A DNA stretch of 64,000 nucleotides from the NCBI GenBank assembly GCA_026119855.1, contig JAOWBW010000441.1, positions 806,001 through 870,000 of the forward strand, in the 5' to 3' direction. The translations under genes and the position numbers were made by a program. The stretch is from Campanula takesimana (lineage: Eukaryota; Streptophyta; Magnoliopsida; Asterales; Campanulaceae). Under the pieces are notes generated by a model that had not been told where the DNA came from, ran no database searches, and saw only the letters and a list, made by a program, of their open reading frames with translations. Position 1 is the first letter of the stretch, and each line of letters starts with the position of its first letter. This document shows positions 51,804 to 63,276 of the stretch, one piece after another.

Positions 51804-54800
51804 TCATGATGCTCCGAAGCTCTCAGATAATTTATGGTAATACTGTTTTTGCTGCACCACCCAACACAGTAGATTATGTTACCATATTATTCATCCCCAC
51901 ACAAACACACACATATATAAAAGCGACCCAAAGCAAACTGATACCTTATCAGATACCGAAGGAGTGATTTTGCGTAATGCTCGTTCAAAATGAGCACCTT
52001 TTATCGTCAACGGCATCCCATCTCTAATGCTTTCTACTGATACAAGCTTCTCATCAAGAGCAGCCATGGCAGCTTCATTCATCTGGAATTCAACAGAAGA
52101 TAAATCTTGCGAATAAAGAGTGGGGGAGTCGGTATATTTTAGTAGTTTTTTGAAACGGGCGCAAGATTATTTTTTTTATATGATATCAAAATTTAGCTTA
52201 AACAGGGGCAAAAGTATAATACAGTGTTATTTTTTTTTTTTGTCAAAAGGAGTGCATAATACAATTTTTAATGGTAGCATTGGAGGGGGGGGGGGGAAGC
52301 GCATAATATATTCATAGGCAAGGTGGGTCCGTGGGTGAACATAAGGCGACCTAGTGTTACAAAGGCTTTCACTATAGGGGGACTAAGGGAATGTGGGTGA
52401 ACATAATCGAGGGAAATGGAAACAGAGTACAAAAGTAGACAAACCAGTGCAGCAAGATCAGCTCCACTTAGATTAGAGCAAGCCTCGCTTCTCCCGATTG
52501 AAACCAAATCCACATTGGCATCAATTGGTTTCTTCTTAGCAAGAGCTTTTAAGATCAACCCACGTTCATCTGGATTAGGTAGAGGTACGTATAAAAGTTT
52601 TCCAAGTCGTCCGGGTCTTAAGATAGCCTGATCCATCACTTCCGGCCTGGAATACGTTGCAAGGATTAGATACCCGAAAGAATTATAATTTATACACCCT
52701 CCGCTCCAAAATAGCTCTCATTTTAGGATAAAATATTGGTCCAAAATAGTTGTCGCTTTTGGGCCAAAAACATTCAAATTCCTCTTTTACCTTTGCATTG
52801 AAACTTTAGCATTTTATTAATTAGGTTATTGAGTGACGTATATAGGTAACAGAGACGATGAATTAATGGTATATTTAGTACTATGTCATTAAGTTGTAGA
52901 AATAATTGTGTTTCTTAAAACATGTGGAAAGTCCAAAAGAGACAGCTATTTTGGACCAGGGGGAGTAATTATTGAAATCATGAGTCGGGAAGGACAATGG
53001 TGAGTGATCGCACCTATTTGTGGCAGCAATCACATAAACTCCCTTGCGTCGATCAGCACCATCTAGCTCAATTAATAGCTGTAACAAGTATAGAGAGGTA
53101 ACAATTTCAAAATCCATCTTCAGTAAAAACTAAGGTAATATTTTCAAGAGATATATTTATGCAACTTATCTGACCTGATTAAGCAGGCGCTCAACAACCC
53201 AACCCCCTTCCTTTCCACGTTTCGTTGTCAGGGCATCCACCTGTACAACAAGAAGCATTTAGTATAGAGATATCACAACATAACTGGTTGAACCCAAATT
53301 GGAAAAAAAAATACAGAAATTGTCCAATTTAATTTGTTTCTAGTACTGCAAAGGAAGAGGAAAATATTAAAACAAATACTGACAGCAGAAATCAGACAGT
53401 CACATTAAAAAAAATTAGCCAGGGTGAGGCACCTCGTCAAAGAAAAGTACGCATGGAGAGCACGTTCTTGCCCGGCTAAATATTGTCCGCACAGCCAACT
53501 CACTTTCACCAACATATTTGTTCAAAATTTCAGGACCCTTCACAGGAAAAAAAAAAAAAAATCAATCAAAGCATGTAAAATACGTGGAAAGAAAAAAGAG
53601 GGGCAAACCTTAATGTGTATGAAATTAGCTCCAGCTTCATTAGCAACAGCCTTAGCAATTAATGTTTTACCACAGCCGGGAGGCCCATAGAGCAAGAAAC
53701 CTGTCTCCAGATCCACTCCGAATTCCTGAAATTGCACTATTCATTTCAGAACATAGATAAATATTACTGGTTGTTTCCAACGAAAAGGCTCCTCTTTACA
53801 TGAAAGATAATATTCCCTTTGTCCCACATAATAAGTGTCGCGGTTAACTTGACAATATTTATAAACAATGTGCTTTTCTTGTATGTACATTGCTTGTACC
53901 ATTGAAAAATTGTGATACGACTATTTCCTTATTTTGAAACGTGGCACTTATTTGACGAACCGAAAAGGAAAGTGTGACACTTATTATGAGACAAAAGGGA
54001 GTATAAAGAACCAATATGATGTAAATATGAACCCAGTGATTCACGAGAAATGAAGCCACGAGAAAGAGAGATGTAGAAATAAATCCATAATCTCTTGCTG
54101 GGCTGGGATGGGATGGGCTGGGTGGAGTTGGATTGGTCAGCCCAGCTCACCTCGTAGAAGAGAATAGGGTAGATGTTCAAGCCTCATTCGTGGAAATTAG
54201 AAAAAAATATAACAGCTAGAGGAAAGAAAAGGAAATAGGTAAATAATGCTGCATATAACGGTTATCTATCAGAATAATACCTCTAACAACTTAACATTCA
54301 ACTTATATGACATCCTGATGGGGCAATTACCTGATAATCCTCGGGATACTTTATGCGCCTGACAATGTAACGGTCAAACTCGTGCCTCAACAAATCAAGC
54401 CCTCCAACATCTTCCCATTTAACATTTGGAATACTAGAGAATCCTTCTCTTCGAGAAGAAGGTTGAACCATTATGGCTGCTTCCTGCAGATAACACAAAG
54501 ATTATTGAGTGGACTGATAAAAAACCAAAAGAACAGAGACTATTGAGGGAGATTTAAGAAAGTTGAGATGCAAGTACTTTTAGTAGTACAGGAACATAAA
54601 AACCCTTCATGATCTCACCGTCATTATTAGTATTAGTGTGAGCATGGGTTCTTGAACTATACTAGCAAACACAAAATTACAATAAGGAATCAAAACAAGA
54701 ATATATTAGTATAAGAATATCTCACTAGTTCTATGATGTCTAAAACAAATTTGCCAATCATGAAAGTGAAGTAACAGGATATTTGAGAGAAGAAAAACAA

Positions 54801-57800
54801 TCAAATGAAATGCAGAAAACGAATAAAAACATGTATGAACTCCAGCAGGAACTGTCTGAAAGAAGTAATAACCAAAAAATAAACAGCATGCACCCGATCC
54901 TGCCCAAGTGAAAGTAATATTTTCATAATTACCTCAAAATCAGCCATAGTTATGCTAAGATTCTGCATTTCCTCAGAAGACCAAGGCTTCTTCCACCAAT
55001 CTTCAAGTTTTTCCTCATCCAAACAATCTGTGGAAAGCTCATTTTTCCTTTGGTCTATGATTCTTTTCATAGCAAGGTTTCCCGCCTTGTTAGCCAGTGC
55101 TGCCAAATCAGCACCAACAAATCCAGGAGTGGCCCTAGCAATTTTAACGAGATCAAAACTTCCTTCAAGTTTCAAACTTTGTGTTATCACAGTAAGAATC
55201 TCAACCCTAGCATTTTCATCAGGAACACCCAAAGCAATCTCACGGTCAAACCGTCCAGGTCTCCTTAGTGCAGGGTCAACAGCATCAGGCCTATTAGTAG
55301 CTCCAATTACAAGAACATAGCCAGGACTGATAACAGAGCTATCAGACTCTGCATTTGTATCAGCTGGTTGGGCACCTCTGTGTGATTCATCCATACAAGT
55401 CATCAACTGTGTTACAATACGTCGCTCCATTTCTCTTTGTAGATTTCTCTTTTTGAAGCAATCGCATCAATCTCATCAATAAAGACAATTGATGGTGCAG
55501 TCCTGTATGCTTTTGAGAAAAGTTTCGGATGTTCTCTTCTGATGCACCTGAAATCCAGTATCTCATAAAGTTTTTAGGGGAAGAGTTATACTAAGGATAT
55601 GACAAAGAAGGTTATAGAAAGATAGACATCATTCTTATGCAACAATGAAATTTCGTTCCTCTTGTTATTTATTCTTGGTGATATTGTCAGAAAAACACAG
55701 ACACAAAAGTCATATCTTTAGTAAAGAAAGTTCATTTACACATATCTACCAGCAAAGAGACTCTCCTAGTCATCAGGTTTAAAGTTCCAAACATTATGTA
55801 AGGATTCAGTAATGAAAAATGAGAAATAACCAGTGAGAGATACTGCAGACCAGGGACGTAGCCAGGATTCGAAGTCAGGGGGGTCAAGATATAAAATAGA
55901 CTGTTAAATGACCAATTGTCGCTATAGAGTTGTGCGGTGTGTTTTCGTTATCAGTTCTACTTTGCGTATATGAAAATCAACTTGTCACTTAATCAATGAA
56001 ATTTCACATTTAACATTATTATATTTTGATGTATACTTGCAATGTAGAAGTAATAAGGGTATTTTATACATTTTTACAACTATATTTTCTTGAAAATAAC
56101 TTTTTTTCCAAAATATCCTGAAAGTGAAAGTGAAAAAATGACACATTAAGAGATTAATGCCGCAATACCTCCCTTCCAAAATAAATGTCTGATAGGCTTT
56201 TAAATTTTCTCTTAATCAAGAAAAAATATATAAAAAAAGGTTGATTTTTTCAACCTTTATTTTGGGACGGATGAGGTAGTAGTATTAAATTTGATCCAAG
56301 TAAAAGACAAATCATGAGAATATATTAAAAGAAAAGATACATAAACATTAGATTTTCATATTCACCTCGATGAACAGTTCAATTTCAGAATTTAACTTTT
56401 TAAAATATATACTAAATATTTCCAAAATTTAGGGGGTCATTTCTTATTTCATGAAGATTCAGGGGGTCAAAATTGCTTTTATCCAACATTTGATATAAGT
56501 ACAAGGGTCTAAGAAGTAAATACAAAAAGTTCAGGGGGTCAGTCGACCCCCCTTGCCCTACACTAGCTCCGTCCTTGCTGCAGACTATTACTGGGACTAA
56601 GAAGCTCAGGATTTTGAGTGGGTGGCACTAAAGGAAAATGTTGTTCAAACCAATCTTCATAATAACCAGTAAGGTCTTCTTTAACTAATATAGTAATGTG
56701 GATTCCAAACTTGATTTTGTCAAGACAATTAATTGTCCTTCCCAATTTCAGGAAGGAAGGAGTAATATAAAAACTAAATGTGTATCCTAAGGCTCCAAAA
56801 GGTCTTTTTTCATTTTATTTTTTCTTCAAATTTTCTCCCATCTATTTCTTCTTTTAAATTTCTTCATAGCTTTCACAAAAAAAAAAAAAAAAAAATAAAA
56901 AATCTTCTCGCCTATTTTCATTGACAATCTCATATGATGATTCATGTTTAGCCGACATCAAAACATTTTGGGACTAATGCTTTGTTGTTGTTGTTGAAGA
57001 GAGAGAGAGAGAGAGAGAGAGAGAACAGAGGCCAAGAATGGCCTACAAGAGCATACAAGATCTTTCTTACTGAAAATTTCACAGTTACTCTCGAGTAACT
57101 AATGACCCTTTGGAAGAATTTTCGTATTTGAACTTCTATTGGTCATTTGACTACTTAGTCATACACATATATATCAGCTCCATGTAAGAGCATGTGATAT
57201 TCAACAAAACATTCCATTTCTAACTAGAAGGTTATGTGCCAATGTATGTTCCTAAGCATGATAGAAGGGCGATGAAAACCAGAGTGTGCTTCATCTTTAT
57301 CTTGCTCAAAATATAATGGGAAACACGAGTAGGATCTATCATAAACTTTTTTAATAAAAAGAACATGGCCTTTGTGCCATATGTGTGCACCAAGTAAAAT
57401 GACCAAGACGATTATACAAGTATAAAACAACAGCAAACCCTTAGTCCCAAAATGATTTGGGGGTCGGCTAACATGAATCCTCATAAGCAATCGTCAAAAG
57501 GTACATGATTAAACGAGTATGAATATGTTTATTACTAAGTGTTTTAATAACTAATAAACTCATCATGTCACTAATTACTACTTGACATGATTCGAACGAA
57601 CATGAGACACTACCACATGCATAATAAAAAGGTACTCCCTTTGTCCCGGAATAAATGTCCTACTTTCCATTTTCGTTTGTCCAAAAATAAATGTTGCCTT
57701 ACTAAAAAGAGGGTATGAAGTTTGGTGATCTTCCTATACTACCCATTCTAATAAGCACAAGCATTGCAATGCCATAAGAGCTGTCACTCTACCCATATGA

Positions 57801-60170
57801 ATAGACTAGGGCAATCAAGGAAACACAACTAAAAGTTTAACATTGACTTGTTAACTATGACATTTATTCCGGGACAGAGGGAGTACATAAAGAAAAAACT
57901 CAAATCATGACATACACCAAAGACAATCATTTTTCAATTTCTATCATTAGACAAAAACAGACTGTAACACACAGGAGCTTCCTACACGTACTGAAATATC
58001 TTACTTCAAGTCAAAGCCCTGATCGTGATGCCCTCAAAAAAAATTAACTGAAAACAAATCAATGTCACATTACCATAAATGGCTTGTCACATTAAACTCA
58101 AAAGGGTTTCCAATAAACATCAATCCAACCAACTTCTGTTTTTCCTATCCCCAAAAAAAATTTATGTTTCAGATTTTATAACACCTTGTATGGTAGCTGG
58201 GGCATTAAACTAGAGATGCAACCTAGACAGTGTTCGTAAAGAAATGGGATGCAAGCTCATTTGTGTTCCATTTGTCACCTTAGTACAACACAGGATGGGG
58301 ATGCATTAAGGAAGAATTTAGAGAATTGGAAAATGTACCTAACATTTCAAACAAGAGACAAAAACAGTAAGGACCTGAAACTAACTACACAGAGCTGCCT
58401 GACTCCCTCACGCCAGGTCAGTCAATGGTAAACTCTGAACACCCCCAAAGCCTCATCCCGAAGAGGTTGAAAGATAACTAAGGAGATATTTGACTATTCC
58501 AAGTCTTATAACTTTTCAAAATAATAATTTTTGCTCCATATAACCAATAATATTAAGACTATACACAAGCATAAAAGCCTGGTACCCTAGAATATATTTC
58601 AAGATTATAAGAGAGAACAATTCTTGAATCCCATATACTCCCTCCGTCCCAAAATGATCTTCTCATTTGTCATTTCTCATTGTCCCAAAAAGTTCTTCAC
58701 ATTTCTACATTTTAGGCTTAAACAAAGCATGGCTAGTGAAGCAAGTGTTTATATCCTTAAAAAGTTTGAATAGTCAAATGCGAAGATCATTTTGGGACGG
58801 AGGGAGTATTAACTTAGACTACAATGAAAGGATTAAAAAATATTAATGAAAATTTGAAATCAGGATTACTCCCACGCATGAAGTGTGTTTTAGGTCCAAC
58901 CTCAATACCTTTCATCCCATCTCAAAGATAGTCATTCAGATAGAAAACCTTTGCCTTATTGCAAGTGCACCCATAAGAAATATATAAGAGCAGAGCATTC
59001 CCTTGCGCGTATGTTCATTAAGAATGCATATTACAGTCTACTGCTATTGTCGTTTCTAAGAACACAAATTTGAGGAATACCAAAACATTCACTAGCAGCT
59101 GATATAAGAAGAAACAAAAGGAAATAAAAAAGGTGCAATAGAAACAGATAAATAAAAGGATAACTACCTGATACACCAGACACCAATTCAGTAGCCGAAA
59201 TCTTATAAAAGGGAACTCCAGTCTCGTTTGCAATAGCATGAGCCAGCTTAGTCTTACCACATCCTGGGGGGCCATGTAGCAAAATCCCAGCCATCGGCCT
59301 CACTCCAAGCCATCTAGGCAGTTGCGGGTGATAGAGTGGAACAATTACCTCCATCTTTAGTTCATCCAACACTCCACTCATCCCACCAAGGTCCTTAAAC
59401 CGTGGGCCATCCTTCCCTTTCTCCTCCCTAACATCATCATTCAGCTTCTTATCCTTTTCTGACTTTGATCGTACGGCCTCAGTTGCATACCCTTTAGTCC
59501 GAACAGCCTTATTATTGGACTTGCTATAAACAACCTCGGGTTTAACGTTCTTCTCATTGTCACTTTTTGGTTTTACAGCATTCTTGGATCCACTGTAACT
59601 TTTGCGAAGCATGGACTTCATCAAATCAAACTCTGACTCTTGCCGTTCTTCATATACTGCATCCTCAGATGTCGAAACAGCACTATCATCTTCTTCATCG
59701 GATGATTCTGATGAGGAAGCTGAAGAAGAGGACGACGACGATGATGATGAAGGTTGCTCGTTCTGATCCTCAGAAACACTCTTTTGTTTCCTTAAAATAT
59801 GTTGGGTTTCCAAATCCAGCAATCTCTGTTCACTTCTATCCATTTTCTTGGTTCTTTTGCGGGCCGGACTGTTAGATGGCGTGGAGCTGTCGTCATCAGA
59901 GTCATTCACATCTGACGTGGACGGACAATCACGCTCACTCACTTTATGTGTAGTTGAAGTATTTTTAATGAGTTCTCGAATATCCTGGACTTTCCTTCTA
60001 AAAGGTTGTAGTTTTTGGCGGGCATATTCTGGAAATGTTGCACGGAGCTTCTCGACAAGTTGATCAGTGGTAGGTTTGTTACTTAGCCAAGATTCTTCTA
60101 CGTGACGACGAAGGTCTTTTTCGAATACCGATGATGATCTGCCCCCGCCTCCTTGTCTTCTCCTACCCAT
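51804..60170 (-). CDS. CDC48C: AAA ATPase, CDC48C/NVL type, with two frameshifts in the assembly
   Basis: Ten minus-strand coding exons: 59168-60170, 54933-55547, 54331-54483, 53609-53725, 53433-53537, 53175-53240, 53014-53078, 52445-52646, 51945-52082, 51804-51842, all with GT/AG borders. Start MGRRRQ at 60170: an acceptor (atgcag|gacaat) removes the upstream Met. The order fits NVL-type double AAA ATPases of nuclear ribosome assembly: N-terminal helical domain (FPEYARQKLQPFRRKVQDI), acidic Ser-rich stretch near 140-170, D1 Walker A GPPGCGKT near 300 and Walker B VFIDEIDAI, sensor IGATNRPDAVDPALRRPGRF; D2 Walker A GPPGCGKT, Walker B LFFDE-VDAL, VIAATNR, LRPGRLGKL; end KLSESFGAS. Exons total 2503 nt. 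One base is missing near 55528 and one near 55455. With both, 835 codons result, close to Arabidopsis CDC48C (about 820). Confidence 0.9.
52695..52965. mobile_element. Stowaway-like MITE in a CDC48C intron
   Basis: caccctccgctccaaaatag mirrors 'agctattttggaccaggggg'. TA outside. Confidence 0.75.
53813..54001. mobile_element. Stowaway-like MITE in a CDC48C intron
   Basis: ttccctttgtcccacataat mirrors 'attatgagacaaaagggag', TA outside. Confidence 0.82.
55453..55530 (-). other. CDC48C: Two single-base losses in the first AAA module of CDC48C
   Basis: Between 'SEENIRN' and 'FSKAYRTAPSIVFIDEID' the frame needs one more base in the cttttc context near 55528. Between 'AIASKRE' and 'LQREMERRIVTQLM' it needs another near 55455, at an A-run. 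Both lie within 75 bp. The rest of the gene is open and its splice sites are intact. Confidence 0.8.
55843..55850 (+). repeat. Target-site duplication CTGCAGAC (left)
   Basis: 8 bp, repeated at 56578-56585. Confidence 0.85.
55851..56577. mobile_element. hAT-like non-autonomous element in CDC48C intron 1
   Basis: 727 bp. Ends 'cagggacgtagccaggatt' and 'ctagctccgtccttg' are inverted, with an 8-bp duplication outside. Runs of 'aggggggtc' and 'gaccccccttg' lie just inside both ends. No transposase. A small MITE is nested at 56168-56276. Confidence 0.85.
56168..56276. mobile_element. Stowaway-like MITE nested in the hAT-like element
   Basis: cctcccttccaaaataaatg mirrors 'ttattttgggacggatgagg', TA outside. 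Confidence 0.75.
56578..56585 (+). repeat. Target-site duplication CTGCAGAC (right)
   Basis: Matches 55843-55850. Confidence 0.85.
56930..56990 (-). repeat. SINE-tail-like repeat, copy 2
   Basis: 'ttagccgacatcaaaacatt' and 'ttgggactaa' followed by (TTG)n, the reverse of copies at 32390 and 57420. Confidence 0.5.
57000..57024. repeat. (GA)n microsatellite
   Basis: About twelve GA units inside CDC48C intron 1. Confidence 0.9.
57420..57485 (+). repeat. SINE-tail-like repeat, copy 3
   Basis: 'cttagtcccaaaatgatttg' then 'ggggtcggctaacatgaatc'. Confidence 0.5.
57635..57883. mobile_element. Stowaway-like MITE (same family as 30417-30722)
   Basis: ctccctttgtcccggaataa mirrors 'tttattccgggacagaggga', TA outside. 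Confidence 0.85.
58638..58806. mobile_element. Stowaway-like MITE in CDC48C intron 1
   Basis: ctccctccgtcccaaaatga mirrors 'tcattttgggacggagggag', TA outside. Nearly perfect termini. Confidence 0.88.
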
Positions 60171-60509
60171 ATTGTCCTGCATAAATACTAGTTAGATTGA
60201 ATGAGGTCTATGAATTCACATTTTCGTAGCACTAAAGTGGTTTTACAATTTATACCACTTTGGCTAATTCAAACATCCACTGCTTAGCCATCCAAGCTAC
60301 AGTTTACCAAGAGCATTAAGGTTAAATATCTCTCACTAAGTATACTAATTTCCTAAACACTTCCGTTCATCCACAAACCTCAATAACTAAACCCTTTTTT
60401 AAACATATTAGACAGACAATACGTACTTCTGGACATGTTGGAAACTAAATTCCAAGCTTAAGATATGTAACTGGAAGAACAAAATTAGTCATGAGGAATT
60501 CAAATTGCT

Positions 60510-60551
60510 TTTCCAATTCCAATTCCAATTCCAATTCCAATTCCAATTCCA
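60510..60551. repeat. (TTCCAA)n microsatellite
   Basis: About seven tandem hexamers in the leader intron of CDC48C. Confidence 0.88.
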
Positions 60552-60647
60552 TGGCTTGAAATCAAATTACCAAACACACCCTTAAATTTTTGCCTTCATG
60601 ATTTACATAAGTACCAACTACCAACACCAAACCCAGCGTATATTATA

Positions 60648-60829
60648 CTCCCTCCTTCCCATAATAAATGTAGCATTTGACTTGTAGACTTTCATAATGA
60701 ATGTACTCCACTTCTTTGCACATTTCTTGCACCATGATAGAATTGCATTAAGACAATTTCCTAAACATGATATATATTTTGGGATATGAAAAAATGGAAA
60801 GTGTGGCATTTATAATGGGCCGGAGGGAG
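60648..60829. mobile_element. Stowaway-like MITE in the CDC48C leader intron
   Basis: ctccctccttcccataataa mirrors 'ttataatgggccggagggag', TA outside. Confidence 0.85.
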
Positions 60830-61355
60830 TACTGATTAACATGAATATATTCAAAAATAATTCTGAATTAGTATGGAAGAAGGGCATTAAAGCTCAAAGC
60901 CTCAAACAAAACTGTAAGTGAACTCGTAGAGTGTATAGGGGTTTCAATATCAATCAAATTACATGAGTTTAAACCTAAATATTCCTCAACAAGTGAAGCA
61001 CATAATTAACCTCCACCTTCACATTGGGTCACAAAGTTAACAGAAACAATCAAATAAAAGATTTTGGGAATTTTGATCATGAAAACAAGAAAAAAGGCGG
61101 AGAGCGGAAAGGTTGTTACCTGGAGGTTGATCGATCGATCGCTCGGTCGGTCGGCAGACGGCGGCGTTGCGGCTGGAGAAGAAGAAGTTAGCGTCGGACT
61201 ATGACGACAAAATAAGAGGGAGTCGGCTTCGGCATAGGCTTGCCAAACTATATCAAAAGACTATTTTAGCCGCATCATAGAGAAATTCATTCTCTTTCTC
61301 TCTCTAACGTCTATTTTCAATAAATTTGATCTCAAAATAATGAATAATTTTATTA

Positions 61356-61364
61356 AAAAGAAAT
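61356..61364 (+). repeat. Target-site duplication AAAAGAAAT (left)
   Basis: Repeated at 62202-62210. Confidence 0.82.
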
Positions 61365-62201
61365 GGGAAAAATACCAAAAAACCCTTCTAAAAAAATTTC
61401 ATATCCAAAAAACCCACTAAATATTTTTTCAATCTAAAAAGTCCTAAAATTAAATTATCAATACCAAAAAACCAAAACATTAACGAATTGACTAACGCCG
61501 TTAGGTTTGAGTATTCATATTAATAAAAAATTAACTTTCCTTTCAACTAATGACGTATTAAAAAAAATTGCAATGCAAAATAATTTAATTGTGATATTAT
61601 TAGATATAATAAAAATAATAATAGTTATAACAACAAAAAATATATTTAATTATTTTTATTATTTTACTTAATTAATAATTTTTAATAATGCAGTTAATAA
61701 TATAAGTAATAATATTGAAAAGAATATCATCATAGGTTTTATTATTTTTATGATCTTACATAATATAATAATAAAAAAAAAAAAAACCTTAAAGAAGCAC
61801 CTTCCAATTATTTCTCTAATATCAAAGATTCATATTTTTATTATTAAATATTAGGTATTTAAAATAATAATGATAATAATGATTAATTTTTGTTGTTTCT
61901 ATAAGAAAAAATATTAATATTAATATTAATATTATTAGTATTAGTATTATTATTTAATAATAATATTATTATAATTATTTGGCGTTGTATTATTTCTTAT
62001 ATTCCTAACATGTCATTAAATGAAAAGAAAGTTAAGTTTTAATAACATGAATGTTCAAACTTAATGGCGTTAGTTAAATAGTTAACGTTTGGACTTTTTG
62101 GTATTGATAATATAACTTTAGGACTTTTTAGATTGAAAAAAAATAATTGTGGGTTTTTTTGATATGAAAGTTTTTTTAAGGGGGTTTTTAGTATTTTCCC
62201 C
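61365..62201. mobile_element. Long-TIR Mutator-like element 3
   Basis: 837 bp. Inverted arms of about 150-170 bp start 'gggaaaaataccaaaaaacc' and contain 'taacgccgttaggtt', mirrored by 'aatggcgttagtt' on the right. Flanked by a 9-bp duplication. The interior is almost pure A/T, with no host-like filler, unlike elements 1 and 2. Confidence 0.85.
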
Positions 62202-62210
62202 AAAAGAAAT
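62202..62210 (+). repeat. Target-site duplication AAAAGAAAT (right)
   Basis: Matches 61356-61364. Confidence 0.82.
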
Positions 62211-62533
62211 TGTCCAAATTTAAAATAATTTTGTCTTTAAATGTTTTTTTACCAAATAATTTTTTTTTTTATATTTGTAAAATTAAATGTTTGGAAATAA
62301 AATTACAAAAATATACATGAATTTTAAGTACTAAATTTTATTAAAAAGAAAAATTATCAAACGACTTTTAAATTAAAATTTCAATATTCATTTAAGGACT
62401 AAGCGAGTAATAAAAATGTTTTGGTATTTCCACCCCATTTTACGACTTCACCACCTAGTTTAGTTCCCAATTATTACACTCCTTAAATTTATAAATTAAT
62501 TGAGCCCCTTCACTTTCCCATATTGTCTACTTA
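62211..62533. other. AT-rich intergenic, nothing recognised
   Basis: No gene or clear repeat seen. Confidence 0.4.
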
Positions 62534-62794
62534 CTCCCTCCATCTTATTTGAAGTTGTAACATTTGTTATTTTAAGTATCAGACTTAAATTTACAAAATT
62601 TGATATAGAAACTATGAACTATTTTTTAATTAGTGAGTCTCACTTGTAAACTCACATCAACTAACTCACTACTATTCTTTACCCCACCAATAATTCTTAT
62701 CCACTATCTATACTCACAACACTTTTTTTTTTAGATTTCTTCTTGATTCATGTGCACAACCTTGATTTTGCACTTTTCAATGGAGTGGAAGAAA
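62534..62794. mobile_element. Stowaway-like MITE, degenerate right end
   Basis: ctccctccatcttatttgaa on the left. On the right, 'caatggagtggaagaaata' is the decayed counterpart. Confidence 0.6.
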
Positions 62795-62891
62795 TACACA
62801 TTTGTGGTCCTTGCCAAGCTAGGTAAGTCTAATGGTTGAACTCTTCCCATTTAATTTTAAAATTTTAAGATTTTTTGTGTAATTTACAAAC

Positions 62892-63006
62892 TGTTAAGCC
62901 TCATATTTGTTCTACATCAACATAAAATAGTTGATTTAACTATATAGATTGGCTAACCTCACCCGTTAACAAGGTCTTTTAAAGAGATGAGGACCCAATT
63001 CTAATA
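62892..63006 (+). repeat. Left LTR of the TRIM
   Basis: 115 bp, TGTTAAGCC to CTAATA. Confidence 0.8.
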
Positions 63007-63166
63007 TGGTGTCAAAGCCGGCTCAAGTTGATGATAGGTTTGAATTAGCCCGTGTTGGGTTTGAGTTAACCCGTATTAGGTGCCCGTGTAGGGTTTGAAT
63101 TGATATCATACCGGCGTACTAATGGTCCACGTGTAGAGCCGGTGATAGCCTACACGTGAGAGGGCG

Positions 63167-63271
63167 TGTTAAGCCTAATATTTGTCTCACATCAACTTGG
63201 AGAAAATAATTGATCAACTATATAGATTGACTAACCTCACCCCTTAACAAGGCCATTTAAGGGGATTAATA
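63167..63271 (+). repeat. Right LTR of the TRIM
   Basis: 105 bp, TGTTAAGCC to TTAATA, followed by CAAAC. Confidence 0.8.
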
Positions 63272-63276
63272 CAAAC

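Larger units (their letters stand above)
60171..61220 (-). promoter_or_regulatory. CDC48C: 5' UTR exon and leader intron of CDC48C
   Basis: A donor 'cctccag|gtaacaacc' at 61119/61120 pairs with the acceptor at 60177/60176, six bases before the start codon. The UTR exon therefore begins upstream of 61120 and contains 'cgatcgatcgatc' and GAAGAAGAAG. Its 5' limit is not visible. The 943-bp leader intron carries a MITE and a 6-bp microsatellite. Confidence 0.65.
62892..63271 (+). mobile_element. TRIM (miniature LTR retrotransposon)
   Basis: 380 bp in total: LTR 62892-63006, PBS-like 'tggtgtcaaagcc' at 63007-63019 (tRNA-iMet type with changes), internal 147 bp, purine-rich 'gtgagagggcg' and LTR 63167-63271. 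LTR landmarks shared: tgttaagcct, 'tagattgactaacctcaccc', 'ttaacaagg'. CAAAC flanks it at 62887-62891 and 63272-63276. No coding sequence. It needs enzymes from other elements. Confidence 0.85.

Noticed and set aside
60171..60182. Upstream start MQDN for CDC48C
   Set aside because: The splice acceptor at 60176/60177 removes that ATG. The next Met starts MGRRRQ.
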